Below are positions 40,962-49,545 of a DNA stretch of 64,000 bases, one piece after another; positions within the stretch are counted from its first letter, which is position 1; each line of letters begins with the position of its first letter. Source of the stretch: JAGVPT01 sp964439265 (GTDB lineage: Bacteria > Bacteroidota > Ignavibacteria > UBA10030 > UBA8401); the NCBI GenBank assembly GCA_964439265.1, contig CAYTOA010000001.1:1-64000 (forward strand). Direction: 5' to 3'. Below the pieces are notes generated by a model. The model was not told where the DNA came from and did no database searches. It saw nothing but the letters and a program-made list of their open reading frames with translations. The translations under genes and the position numbers were made by a program.

Positions 40962-42917
40962 CTATTGCCGCTTGCGGTTTTTTGAAACGAGAACGACCTG
41001 CCCCCGGTCGGATTTTACCACGGAAACAAAAAAGCTGCGGTACTCCGCGTACCGCTCAGGCGGAATTTCGTAATCGCGGATTGTCAGTTCTCTCGTGAAC
41101 ACGAGCACGGAATCGCCGCGCGGCGTGCACTTCGAAGAGAATTCACCAAACGAACTCGCAATTTTCACATCGGAAGGGAGCGTTTCAATATCATAGCCGG
41201 CCGGCAGGGAATAGAGGATGGAATCCTTATCATGATACGGAAACTCGAACCGTACGGGTGACATCCGGTGTGCGATGGCCGGCGGGACAGAGACGCTTCT
41301 CTCCATAAGACTCGGCTCAAAAAAGAGGCGCTCTCCCGAAACGGATGCGTATCGGGGAAGCGCGAGCCGAATGGAAAGCAGAAGTGAATCCGTATGCGAG
41401 GGGAATCCCGAGAAAGTGAAACTGGATAGCGTAGCGTTGGGAAGTCTGAGTGTGTTTTCTATCCACTCTTCCCGATCTTTTGGAGAAGTTGCTTCGACGA
41501 TCTCACGGATGACGTCGCCCTTATCTCCGGTCCATCGTGTCGTGATGGATGCGCGCGCATCTCCAACCGTCTCCAGGACGACAGACCCGCAACGAAGCTG
41601 TTCATTTTCCGCGGAGGAACTTTTTGGAGTTCGTACTACGACGCCTCCTAGTGGAGTAATCATCAATGCCTGGCGATTTTCCGTAAATGCCCCTAGATGT
41701 CCGGCCTCGATCGATTGACTTGTGCACTCGAGCCATAGGGAATCATGAGCACAGGGGACGCAAACGATAACGTGATTGAATTGATTACAGGAAAAATCGG
41801 AGAGGAGAGAATCGGGGTTAGGTCCCGCTTCAATGATGACGGAGTAGGCAACAATTCCCGCGGCGCCAAGAAGTGAGACGATGTAATTTGATAATGCCTT
41901 GCAGTCGCCGTATCCCCGTTCGTGCACGTACTGCGCGTCGAACGGCTGCCAGCCGCCGACCCCCAGCTGGACGCTCACATACCGTGTTCGTGATTGCATA
42001 TAACGATAAATTTTGGCGACTGCCTCCGAAATGCTGTCCCCCTGGAGTGCAAGCGACCGCAAATCCCGTAATGCATCCTCAGGAAGTTTATTCCTTCCGT
42101 CTGTCAGTGAATAATACCAGCCCCCAAAGTCCCTCCATGATTTCATGCTTCCCGCATGCCCCTCAAGCTCGAAATAGGAGGGAGCAATCCGGATTACTGT
42201 GGAAACCCCTGCAATGTCCTTCCCATAAGCATCCTCTGAGAGTTCCGGTAAATTTGTTGACTGCCATGCATAATGTGTTGTGCTCCCATCTGCAGAGACT
42301 ACCGGAAGGGCAGAATCACCTTTGCAATGATAACGCAGGTTTTGGCCCGACGGAATAAGCACTTCGTATCGTGACAGCTCAACCGGGTCAAACGATCCTC
42401 GGGAATACCATGCCGGCCAGTTCAAGACTCCATTAAAGGAGATTTCGTATTCGAACTCCACCGTATACGGGTAACGGCTGTAGTATAAGTGGGCGGTTTT
42501 TTTACGGACATCATTGTATAGCGTATAGCCGCTGATTGCGCTCATATCCTTAATGTCGTCCGAATCCAATTCCCTGATTTTTTTTCCGCTGGCATCGTAG
42601 ATTCTTCCTTCGAGAGATTCAATTTCAGTGAACTTGTCGTACCACAACGTAATACTTCCGTACGATTCTTTTTCCTTTTCGAAAATGGTGACCGCGCGGA
42701 GACAATGCAGGACGGTGTGCCGCGAGCTTTTAACCTCAAACCGGGCGACATCTCTTCTAACTACCGCAGCTGTCCCATCCTTACGGAGTCCATTTGGAAT
42801 CTTGGACACGTCGTACTCTCCATCCTCGGCTGCAGACATTGCGCCGGCCTGCAGTGCGCATTGTATCGCGAAGCAAATGATAACGGCCCGGGTGTTTCGA
42901 AACTGACCCCTCCTCAT
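40962..42917 (-). CDS. DUF3857/transglutaminase-like exported protein with intact triad
   Basis: 651 residues with a signal peptide (AVIICFAIQCALQAGAMSAAE). DUF3857 domain about 45-250 ('KEKESYGSITLWYDKFTEIESLEGRIYDASGKKI', 'YYSRYPYTVEFEYEISFNGVLNWPAWY'). Transglutaminase core about 295-400: RGYGDCKALSNYIVSLLGAAGI (Cys339), QFNHVIVCVPC (His382), LWLECTSQ (Glu397 at the acid position). 'YVSVQLGVGGWQPFDAQYVHERGYGDCKALSN' is highly typical of the family. Start codon overlaps the stop of 42914-45007 by 4 bp (ATGA), so the two are translated from one message. Confidence 0.88.
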   Translation of the reverse strand: MRRGQFRNTRAVIICFAIQCALQAGAMSAAEDGEYDVSKIPNGLRKDGTAAVVRRDVARFEVKSSRHTVLHCLRAVTIFEKEKESYGSITLWYDKFTEIESLEGRIYDASGKKIRELDSDDIKDMSAISGYTLYNDVRKKTAHLYYSRYPYTVEFEYEISFNGVLNWPAWYSRGSFDPVELSRYEVLIPSGQNLRYHCKGDSALPVVSADGSTTHYAWQSTNLPELSEDAYGKDIAGVSTVIRIAPSYFELEGHAGSMKSWRDFGGWYYSLTDGRNKLPEDALRDLRSLALQGDSISEAVAKIYRYMQSRTRYVSVQLGVGGWQPFDAQYVHERGYGDCKALSNYIVSLLGAAGIVAYSVIIEAGPNPDSLLSDFSCNQFNHVIVCVPCAHDSLWLECTSQSIEAGHLGAFTENRQALMITPLGGVVVRTPKSSSAENEQLRCGSVVLETVGDARASITTRWTGDKGDVIREIVEATSPKDREEWIENTLRLPNATLSSFTFSGFPSHTDSLLLSIRLALPRYASVSGERLFFEPSLMERSVSVPPAIAHRMSPVRFEFPYHDKDSILYSLPAGYDIETLPSDVKIASSFGEFSSKCTPRGDSVLVFTRELTIRDYEIPPERYAEYRSFFVSVVKSDRGQVVLVSKNRKRQ

Positions 42918-45007
42918 GGCAGTTTTCCTTTCTTCTGCGCCTTTTTGGCGGCTTTATGATCGGGAACCATGCTCTGGTTCAAAGAGTCGGCAGGTGCTGA
43001 GACAGGGACCTTTTTTATCCGGGAAAGGACGAACTGTTCCGATTCCGCAGCGACGACCCTGGTGTAAAATTCACGCAAAGAGGAATAGTCGCCTGGCGGT
43101 ATCTCCGATTTCCGGATTTCAACTTTAGAGAGGAGATGGATCTCACGCCCTGCCACATCGACTCTTCTGGTATACACCGCCGCATTTCCCGCGAGGGAGA
43201 TCGACTTATCGCTCACCCTTTCGAGAACTTCAAAACTATCGGGAATGGTTATGTTCGTGACGAACGTGCTAACGCGCGGGTAGCCGTAATCCACCGGAAA
43301 TTTTCTTTCTTTTGATTTGAACGGATTCTCGGCTAACCGGTCGGTGATCTGGGGATTGAGATAAATCAAGTCGCCGTTTTTCAGCGCATAGCTGGGGGAG
43401 GAAATGGAAGCGATCAATCGAATCGGCTGGTCGATGCTGTCCTTGCCGGTGACCGAGACTGAATCGATCGTTATTCCCGATGCTTCCGGATTGAACTTTT
43501 CTTTTGCCACTTCAAGATTTTTTTTCTGCTGCAAGCTCTGACGCACAAAAAGGCCGCCATACTCTGCGTACGAGTCGTCGATCGTTCCTGAGATCGATCC
43601 GTCCTCATGAACTTTCAGCGAAGAGATGGAAGACTCTACGGCTCTCTGCTGTGTCGACAGCCGTACCCATTTTATCGAATCACTGTTGACGACCAGGCCT
43701 TTAACATTGAGTACTTCTGCCGGAAGCAGGCCCATCGGCCTCTCGGGGTCCGTCGCATCGAGCCAAAAAATCTGGGAGCCGATCGTTACCTGCGCCAGCA
43801 CGTAGTTGAATTGCGACTCGATGGGGTAGGTGTCCTGAATTTTTCCGTTGTCGCGCGTACTGAGGATCACCGGATCGGCCTTGATGCCGCCGCTCTTCAG
43901 CATCGAAAGAAGAAGAAATGTGATTTCGGCATTGGTACCCGTTTTCGACTCCAGCACGTCGTTCACTTCGTTATCAGCATAGAGACGGTTCTTTCCCGAA
44001 CAGACGACGGACGTAGCGACCCAGTGATAGATGGCGGCCAGCTTTTCCTCAGGACTCGTCAATCCTGCGACAACGGCATCGGTTTGTTTGCGCACTTTGC
44101 GGGTATCGTCGATCCTGTCGCCGAAATATGTGTTATCCATCATCTCATCGATCAACTTCTTCCAGTCGGTCATGATCATGTGCACTCCGGAGTAGAGGTT
44201 AGCCCAGCCGGTCAGCTGGACGTTAACTTTGCTCCGGTAATCGTTCATCGTCGTGGTGAACGGTTCTTCCCGCAGAGCGGGAATGTCTTTCATGGCAAGG
44301 CGAAATCTGTAGCAGGGCAGCTCGCTTGTTCCGGCCTTCGTCATTGAAAGGGTCACCTCGGGGCACTTTTCGTCGACATCTTCTGTGATGGCGAACGGCT
44401 GATTCTTGTTAAAGACCGTCATGAAACCGACCGTCTTCAGCGAATGGATCCTGTACTCGCTCCAGAGCGCTGGCTCGGAATACTGGAAATACCAGTTCCT
44501 GATAAACCAAAGGTTTTGCGCGACGATCGAGTACCGGAATTCCACCACACAGCCGGGCTTGAGCAGCGGGAGGGTAAACCTGTACCGCGTACGGTCCGCA
44601 TCCACCGCCTCCTCGTAGATGTCCTGTTTTTCAAGAACGGTTTTGACGATCTCGTTGTGTTCATCAAGCGAATATGTTACTCCTTCTATGCCGTTGATGC
44701 TCTCATAATGTTTCTTCGTGAGCAACTGGACAGAATGAGTTCCCCACTCGATACCTTTTGTCGTGAGGATCTTGATGCGCATAATTCTGGTGAAAACGAT
44801 GTCGTAATTCTGGTCGACCGTTGATACGCCGTAGTCGCAGAGGATCAGCGCCGATGCGTTGGTGTCGGCCGGATATGTTTTCATTTCCAGATTGGCCCGG
44901 GGGATCTCACCCCAAACGATCGGAGGGTCCTGAGCGTAAAGACGGTGAGGAAGGATAGACAGAATGGTAAAACTAATTACGAAAAGGAAGAATCGGATTC
45001 GTGTCAT
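42914..45007 (-). CDS. DUF3857/transglutaminase-like exported protein, catalytic residues replaced
   Basis: 697 residues with a signal peptide (FFLFVISFTILSILPHRLYAQ). DUF3857 domain about 40-260 ('IMRIKILTTKGIEWGTHSVQL', 'PLLKPGCVVEFRYSIVAQNLWFIRNWYFQYSEPALWSEY'). The transglutaminase-like part has 'KTGTNAEITFLLLSMLKSGGIKADPV' where the family has G-D-C-K: Asn359 stands at the cysteine position. 'QFNYVLAQV' has Tyr402 for His, while the acid in 'IFWLDATDPER' (Asp417) is kept. It should be inactive as an enzyme but keeps the fold. First gene of an operon with the active paralogue. Confidence 0.85.
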   Translation of the reverse strand: MTRIRFFLFVISFTILSILPHRLYAQDPPIVWGEIPRANLEMKTYPADTNASALILCDYGVSTVDQNYDIVFTRIMRIKILTTKGIEWGTHSVQLLTKKHYESINGIEGVTYSLDEHNEIVKTVLEKQDIYEEAVDADRTRYRFTLPLLKPGCVVEFRYSIVAQNLWFIRNWYFQYSEPALWSEYRIHSLKTVGFMTVFNKNQPFAITEDVDEKCPEVTLSMTKAGTSELPCYRFRLAMKDIPALREEPFTTTMNDYRSKVNVQLTGWANLYSGVHMIMTDWKKLIDEMMDNTYFGDRIDDTRKVRKQTDAVVAGLTSPEEKLAAIYHWVATSVVCSGKNRLYADNEVNDVLESKTGTNAEITFLLLSMLKSGGIKADPVILSTRDNGKIQDTYPIESQFNYVLAQVTIGSQIFWLDATDPERPMGLLPAEVLNVKGLVVNSDSIKWVRLSTQQRAVESSISSLKVHEDGSISGTIDDSYAEYGGLFVRQSLQQKKNLEVAKEKFNPEASGITIDSVSVTGKDSIDQPIRLIASISSPSYALKNGDLIYLNPQITDRLAENPFKSKERKFPVDYGYPRVSTFVTNITIPDSFEVLERVSDKSISLAGNAAVYTRRVDVAGREIHLLSKVEIRKSEIPPGDYSSLREFYTRVVAAESEQFVLSRIKKVPVSAPADSLNQSMVPDHKAAKKAQKKGKLP

Positions 45008-45237
45008 AAGGAATGCCTGTAGTGTGGAAAGTTACCCGATAGAAGAATAATGCGGTCCATGGAGAGGAAGATGCAGAACGATTTTTTAGATTTTCGGTTC
45101 CGCTTGTCAGCGAGCGCCGTCAACAAAGTCACACGCAGGCGCCATGTCCCCACGATCATTTGTGAGTTCAGCTAGTGCTGCGGGCAGGAAGCTCGTTCGA
45201 TACATCGAACCGCAGCATCTCAGCACCTCGGTCGATC

Positions 45238-45912
45238 TCAATAGTACGTGATGCTTACAAGAAAAAAAGCTTTCAATGTCGATAATTTTCCGGAGTAGCC
45301 CGGTTGCGCGGGATCGGCCTGGTCGTCTGCGGCAATATGTGATATACCCACGGAAATTCCGGCTCCCCAATTGTCGTCGAGCCACCATTCCTGTCCCCCT
45401 TTTAGCTGGAATGCGAATCCGTTATGCGACGTCGCTCGCACGTTGGCGTAATCGATTTGAAATCTTCCGACCCCGAACGTGCCGCTCACAAACATGTTCG
45501 CCGGCATGAAATATTTTGTTACACCGATGCCATACATTGCATCGTTCGCAGAAACACTGGAGGGTGAATACACCGATGCCCCATCTAGAGTGAACGTAGG
45601 ACTCGAGACGGCTCGTCTGATCGCATCGATTGACAGAATGAGCTGTTCTTCGTCAGAGATCACGTATCCTGCTTTAGCATCGTATTGAAAACCTGTGCCG
45701 TTCGCCTCGAATTTGCTGAAGGTGGTATTGGTTGCATTCAAGGTGATTGCCCCGAAGGCCATTCCTCCCGATAGGGAAAAGTAAAAACCGCTATGCAGTC
45801 CCAAATTGTCTGAACCGTCTTGTGCCGCTGCCTCTTGAACAACTGCCAATGTTGAAACGAGGATAAATGCAGCAATGATTGTTCTCTCGGCGTTGTGTCC
45901 TTGTCGGGTCAT
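45238..45912 (-). CDS. Outer-membrane beta-barrel protein
   Basis: 224 residues. Basic N-terminus and signal peptide (TIIAAFILVSTLAVVQEAAAQ). Alternating amphipathic strands: GFYFSLSGGMAFGAITLNAT, GTGFQYDAKAGYVISDEEQLILSIDAI, DAMYGIGVTKYFMPANMFVSGTFGVGRFQIDYANV, NGFAFQLKGGQEWWLDDNWGAGISVGISHIAA, terminal strand LKAFFLVSITYY. Of the OmpW/OMP_b-brl kind with eight strands likely. Function unknown. Confidence 0.82.
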   Translation of the reverse strand: MTRQGHNAERTIIAAFILVSTLAVVQEAAAQDGSDNLGLHSGFYFSLSGGMAFGAITLNATNTTFSKFEANGTGFQYDAKAGYVISDEEQLILSIDAIRRAVSSPTFTLDGASVYSPSSVSANDAMYGIGVTKYFMPANMFVSGTFGVGRFQIDYANVRATSHNGFAFQLKGGQEWWLDDNWGAGISVGISHIAADDQADPAQPGYSGKLSTLKAFFLVSITYY

Positions 45913-45924
45913 GCCATTATTAGC

Positions 45925-46118
45925 TCAATTCGTCTTCATGTAAAAGGACATCCCCAAGTATGGTGCGACGGTCTGGTTAAGATATTTGTTGAAGATGCAG
46001 GTGATGCAATCGCAACGCTGGACACTGTGTCTAAAGAAGGACAAGCCGGCGGATATTTCGACGCCTCCGCCTTTATTCTGAAGATTCCTCTTTTGGCAAA
46101 CTACACCAAATTACATGA
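45925..46118 (-). pseudogene. Possible C-terminal remnant of an outer-membrane barrel
   Basis: Without a start codon, the minus-strand frame reads FGVVCQKRNLQNKGGGVEIS, AGLSFF, then KYLNQTVAPYLGMSFYMKTN and stop. GGVEISAGLSFF and a final amphipathic strand ending in an aromatic-rich motif are what one expects of a barrel C-terminus. It may have been truncated near the palindromic repeat to its right. Confidence 0.3.
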
Positions 46119-46167
46119 AAATGCAACTTTGGGTAGTGAGCTGCGTTGATCTACACACTGGTGGCGT

Positions 46168-46280
46168 TTCTCGTTCCCAATCTCCGATTGGGAACGGAGT
46201 GATCCTGCTGGTCAAGGTCTTCAGACGAAAAGACGAGATATGCAGGTCGCTCCCAAGGTGAGTTTGGGAGCGAGAATGGA
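46168..46280. repeat. Palindromic TTCTCGTTCCCA repeat
   Basis: TTTCTCGTTCCCAATCTCCG then ATTGGGAACG forms one hairpin; CGCTCCCAAGGTGAGTTTGG then GAGCGAGAA forms a second. The outer arms (TTCTCG.TCCCA / TGGGA.CGAGAA) also pair over about 110 bp. Single copy in this window. Confidence 0.7.
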
Positions 46281-46331
46281 AATTCTCAAACTGTAACCCA
46301 CCAATCTCTTAGTGGCCCGTTGCCAATGCTT

Positions 46332-47864
46332 TCAATGCGCCTGCTGAGTGTCCCACCATGCAGTCCATTCTTCAGCGGTGGTGAAATCCATCCCGGTTTC
46401 TTTCCTTAAAACAGCAACCGCTTTTTCGTTTTCCGATTTCGATCCTACCCACAGTAATTGAATCAGATTGTCTATGACGATAGGTTTTCGGTACCTGTTG
46501 ATGCACGCCCAGATGCTGTCAGCGCGGACTTGAGGAGATGCGCCGTCTCCAAACCAGACCTTAAAGCCGATAAGTTTTTCAAGTTGAATTTGATGCCATG
46601 TCGATTGCTTTTGGTCGATCGTGCGGACAAGGTCGACACAGCGCTTGAAATACCGGAGCGTTGACAGATCTTCGACAATATCCAGATTTGCCGACGTCCG
46701 CCAATCTTTCCATGCTTTGATCGTACTATCGACTGCGTGCGCATTCTTGTGATCCACTGGATGCCAGTCGACCGCGGCCACGGTGGAGAGATAATAGAGC
46801 CATGTGTCCAATTTCCCGCGGTAAAATTCCTTGCTGCTGTCCTTGTAAGTGTCGATGTGGTCTAGGATGAAATCGACGAGGCTTTCCGAGAACACGTTTG
46901 TAGTATTTCTGACGTTGCGCGGAGCGGCAAAGTAGTAAATGGAGCCATCGTACGGCTGGAACGACGCGTTTCCCTCGATGGGCACTCCCGTGAAAATGGC
47001 GTGATCCACGGCGAATGTTTTGCCGATCTGGACGACCGCCTGATCGGCCCAGGAGGACTTAGGGACGTCAACCTGGCCGCAACTATAGACTCCCCCTTGG
47101 GCTGCGAAACTCTCAGACAGGTAGTGGCCCAGGTAATGCCCCATCGATTTCTGATTTCCCGCCTGCTTCGGAACGATTCCCCTCAGGAGATGAGCGCCGT
47201 TATAAAAAACAAGGGCTTTGGTCCCGGGTGCGCCCTCGAGAATATCTTTGATCCGCCGTGAAGAATACTCGTCCCGCTCATAGATGAAAAACTTTTCTCT
47301 CTTCTCGGTTGTCCAGCTGCTGAAATCGATGTCTTTTTCGGGCCCCATGATCTCAAGACGGAGCTGTGCTTCGGCCGGGACGCCGCTATTGAATGCATCA
47401 ACCCGGAGACGAAGATCCCTCAATTCACCGTAGAATTCCAGCGTGCCGGTCGTAAACTGATCTCCCCAGAAATTTATCGGGTCTATTATCTCGACGGGAT
47501 TCCCGGTTTCGATATAACGGTTCAATGTGCGCGCCCTGGTAGAATCAACTTCAAGAAAAAGAATGATCTTCGATGGAATGTTTTTGCCGTTTGGCTCCTT
47601 CTCATGTTTGGAGACCCAGAGATTCAGCGAACTGATGACTGCTTTGTAATACAGCGGATCTCCGCGCCCGGCATCGGCCAGCATGACGATACGGTTTGTC
47701 TCAAGTTTGTCAAGGATGAATTCCGCGGGATCCCAAACAGCATGATGCTGTATCAGTTCGGCGATATCGTTTCGCCGTTCAGTCTGGCCGAAAAGGCGTC
47801 CCCCCGCGATAAGAAGTGTAATGATCACGTATGTTGATAACCGATAGGTCTTATCGATCAGCAT
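46332..47864 (-). CDS. Exported ChaN/erythromycin-esterase-like protein
   Basis: 510 residues from the ATG at 47864 (MLIDKTYRLSTYVIITLLIAGGRLFGQ signal). The core shows the pattern of the ChaN/EreA-like superfamily: 'LETNRIVMLADAGRGDPLYYKAVISSLNLW' (strand-helix after the 'hh.l.E..H'-like start, here ADAGRG). Later 'FFIYERDEYSSRRIKDILEGAPGTKALVFYNGAHLLRG' matches 'RD..Ma..i......g.k.vv..GaaHl'. The catalytic first Glu/His pair of EreA is not obvious, so enzyme activity is doubtful. The C-terminal ~150 residues are helical with many Trp. Periplasmic protein of unknown role. Confidence 0.6.
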   Translation of the reverse strand: MLIDKTYRLSTYVIITLLIAGGRLFGQTERRNDIAELIQHHAVWDPAEFILDKLETNRIVMLADAGRGDPLYYKAVISSLNLWVSKHEKEPNGKNIPSKIILFLEVDSTRARTLNRYIETGNPVEIIDPINFWGDQFTTGTLEFYGELRDLRLRVDAFNSGVPAEAQLRLEIMGPEKDIDFSSWTTEKREKFFIYERDEYSSRRIKDILEGAPGTKALVFYNGAHLLRGIVPKQAGNQKSMGHYLGHYLSESFAAQGGVYSCGQVDVPKSSWADQAVVQIGKTFAVDHAIFTGVPIEGNASFQPYDGSIYYFAAPRNVRNTTNVFSESLVDFILDHIDTYKDSSKEFYRGKLDTWLYYLSTVAAVDWHPVDHKNAHAVDSTIKAWKDWRTSANLDIVEDLSTLRYFKRCVDLVRTIDQKQSTWHQIQLEKLIGFKVWFGDGASPQVRADSIWACINRYRKPIVIDNLIQLLWVGSKSENEKAVAVLRKETGMDFTTAEEWTAWWDTQQAH

Positions 47865-48250
47865 GGGTAAATTTCTCCATTCCGTTTGCTTCAGATGTGT
47901 ACTCAACGATCGCTCGATCATCAAATGTAAGGGGAAGCCGGAGGAGAATCAAGAATGACCTCTGCGAGGTGATGGGGTCTTTTAACTTCCAATGACGATG
48001 TTCACCCTGAGCGGAGCCGCGACGCCATCCTTCGACGCGCTCCGCTTGTTCAGGATGAACCGTCGCGGCGGAGTCGAAGGGCCTAATAGGCAAAACAGCT
48101 CACATCGCATCGGCGGCCGTCGGGGGTATTTTTCTCAGATAGAATTGTTTTCTGGTGTAACATGATCCGCTGGATCTCCCAACGATTTTCGAATTGGGAA
48201 GTCTAACAGAGTAATTTGAATTAACTCAATTACTTCCGAAAGGTGTGGGG
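47865..48250. other. Divergent intergenic region
   Basis: Contains a REP-like repeat (48001-48083) and the upstream regions of two divergent genes. No promoter could be assigned with confidence. Confidence 0.4.
48001..48083. repeat. REP-like repeat (CCTTCGACTC family), copy 2
   Basis: TTCACCCTGAGCGGAGCCGC, CATCCTTCGACGCGCTCCGC, TTGTTCAGGATGAACCGTCG, CGGCGGAGTCGAAGG. GC-rich imperfect palindromes; matches 51320-51403 in reverse orientation. Confidence 0.65.
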
Positions 48251-49369
48251 ATGTTCTCTAAAAATGTCATGCATGCCATTGCTAAGTTCCTGAAGTTGAC
48301 CGCGATCCTTGCGCTGGCGGCGATAACGTCTTCTCATTCAGCGGTTTGTTCGGACTTTGCTGTGAGTGTCGGCAAGCGGGCACCGAGGCTTGAAGTCGGG
48401 AAATGGCTGAAAGGGATGCCATTGACTGGTTTTGACGCCGGCCATGTCTATATAATAGAATCGTGGGCGACCTGGTGCGGGCCGTGCCTCAGGTCTATTC
48501 CGCACCTCGCCGCGCTTCAAAAAAAATATGATGACAAGTTATCGGTGATCGGTGTGGACGTCTGGGAAGAAGATTCGTCGCTCGCTGAGCCATTTGTCGC
48601 CAAACATGACGAAGAGATGGATTACAACGTGGCTCAGGATCTGGTCCCGGTGGGCAAGACCTTTTTTGACGGAAAGTTCGCGAAAGAATGGATTGAAGGA
48701 GCAGGAAAATACTCTGTCGGTATCCCTCTCGCTTTTATCGTTAACGGTCAGGGGATTATCGCATGGATCGGACATCCGACTGAACTGGATGAACCTCTGG
48801 ATCAGATCATAGCGGGAACCTGGGACCTCCAGGCAGCGACGGCAAAGTATGACAAAGAGATGAGAGAGGCTTCAAAATCTGAACCCTACAAAGTCGCATA
48901 TTACGATTGTTCACGGAAAGGGGATAATAACGGAGCAACATCAGCATGCGAGTCGCTTCTCCGGCTGGACGCCGACATATTCTACGATTGGGCCGGCAGA
49001 GAGTACTCGGTGATCTATGCGGATGCAAAACAGGCGCAGGAAGCCCGCGAGTTCGCAAAGATGGCAATTGAAGTGAGGTATCGGTGGAATCCGCGCTTAC
49101 TTGCTAGTCTCGCACGAACGATAGCGCGTTTGTGCGAGACTAAAGACTCCACTGAACTCGGCCTGGCAGAAGAGGCGGCGAATCGTGCCTGTGAATTGAC
49201 CGGAGGGAAGAAAGCGTTCGCTGCCGGTGCGATGGCTCGTGTCCTCTTCGCGAAGGGGGAAAAGACAAAGGCCATCGACCTTCAGAAAAAAGCTGTAGAA
49301 CTTTCGGAAGGCACCGACGATAAAGAAGATATGCAGTCCCTCTTGGACTTCATGTTGCAGCACGATTAG
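48251..49369 (+). CDS. TlpA-like thioredoxin with C-terminal helical repeats
   Basis: 372 residues from the ATG at 48251. Signal peptide to about residue 34 (LTAILALAAITSSHSAVCS). Thioredoxin domain 40-190: VYIIESWATWCGPCLRSIPHL (active site WCGPC, 75-79), 'LSVIGVDVWEED', cis-Pro loop VGIPLAFIVNGQGIIAWIGHP. Both cysteines are present. The C-terminal half (about 200-372) is alpha-helical and TPR-like (ACESLLRLDADIFYDWAGREYSVIYA, REFAKMAIEVRYRWNPRLLASLARTIARL, AFAAGAMARVLFAKGEKTKAIDLQKKAVELSEG). Periplasmic redox protein with a probable partner-binding domain; architecture differs from the TlpA-like protein at 20.8 kb. Confidence 0.88.
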   Translation: MFSKNVMHAIAKFLKLTAILALAAITSSHSAVCSDFAVSVGKRAPRLEVGKWLKGMPLTGFDAGHVYIIESWATWCGPCLRSIPHLAALQKKYDDKLSVIGVDVWEEDSSLAEPFVAKHDEEMDYNVAQDLVPVGKTFFDGKFAKEWIEGAGKYSVGIPLAFIVNGQGIIAWIGHPTELDEPLDQIIAGTWDLQAATAKYDKEMREASKSEPYKVAYYDCSRKGDNNGATSACESLLRLDADIFYDWAGREYSVIYADAKQAQEAREFAKMAIEVRYRWNPRLLASLARTIARLCETKDSTELGLAEEAANRACELTGGKKAFAAGAMARVLFAKGEKTKAIDLQKKAVELSEGTDDKEDMQSLLDFMLQHD

Positions 49370-49545
49370 CGGAACGTTTTTCGTCGAGCGAGATATTACT
49401 CCTTGCGAGAATCTGTGCGCCTCTGTCTTCAGTGCCGCACTCGTAGCGCATTTCGCCTGGCCGGGACCGGGGACAACCGGGACGCCGCGCGGCCAATTCC
49501 CGAACGTAGGTGTCCCGTGAAATTCATTCGATGAATCGCATCGGT

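Larger units (their letters stand above)
45913..46331. other. Intergenic region with gene remnant and palindromic repeat
   Basis: Holds a probable C-terminal remnant of a barrel protein (45925-46118, minus strand) and a palindromic repeat (46168-46280). No intact gene; a plus-strand frame at 45895-46149 is judged spurious. Confidence 0.45.

Noticed and set aside
28524..45007. Transglutaminase operons as part of the cassette arrays
   Set aside because: These genes are large, co-transcribed in pairs with 3-4 bp spacing and have no repeat between them; repeats occur only at their outer edges.
45895..46149. Small plus-strand gene
   Set aside because: No ribosome-binding site and no recognisable family; the opposite strand reads as a barrel C-terminus.
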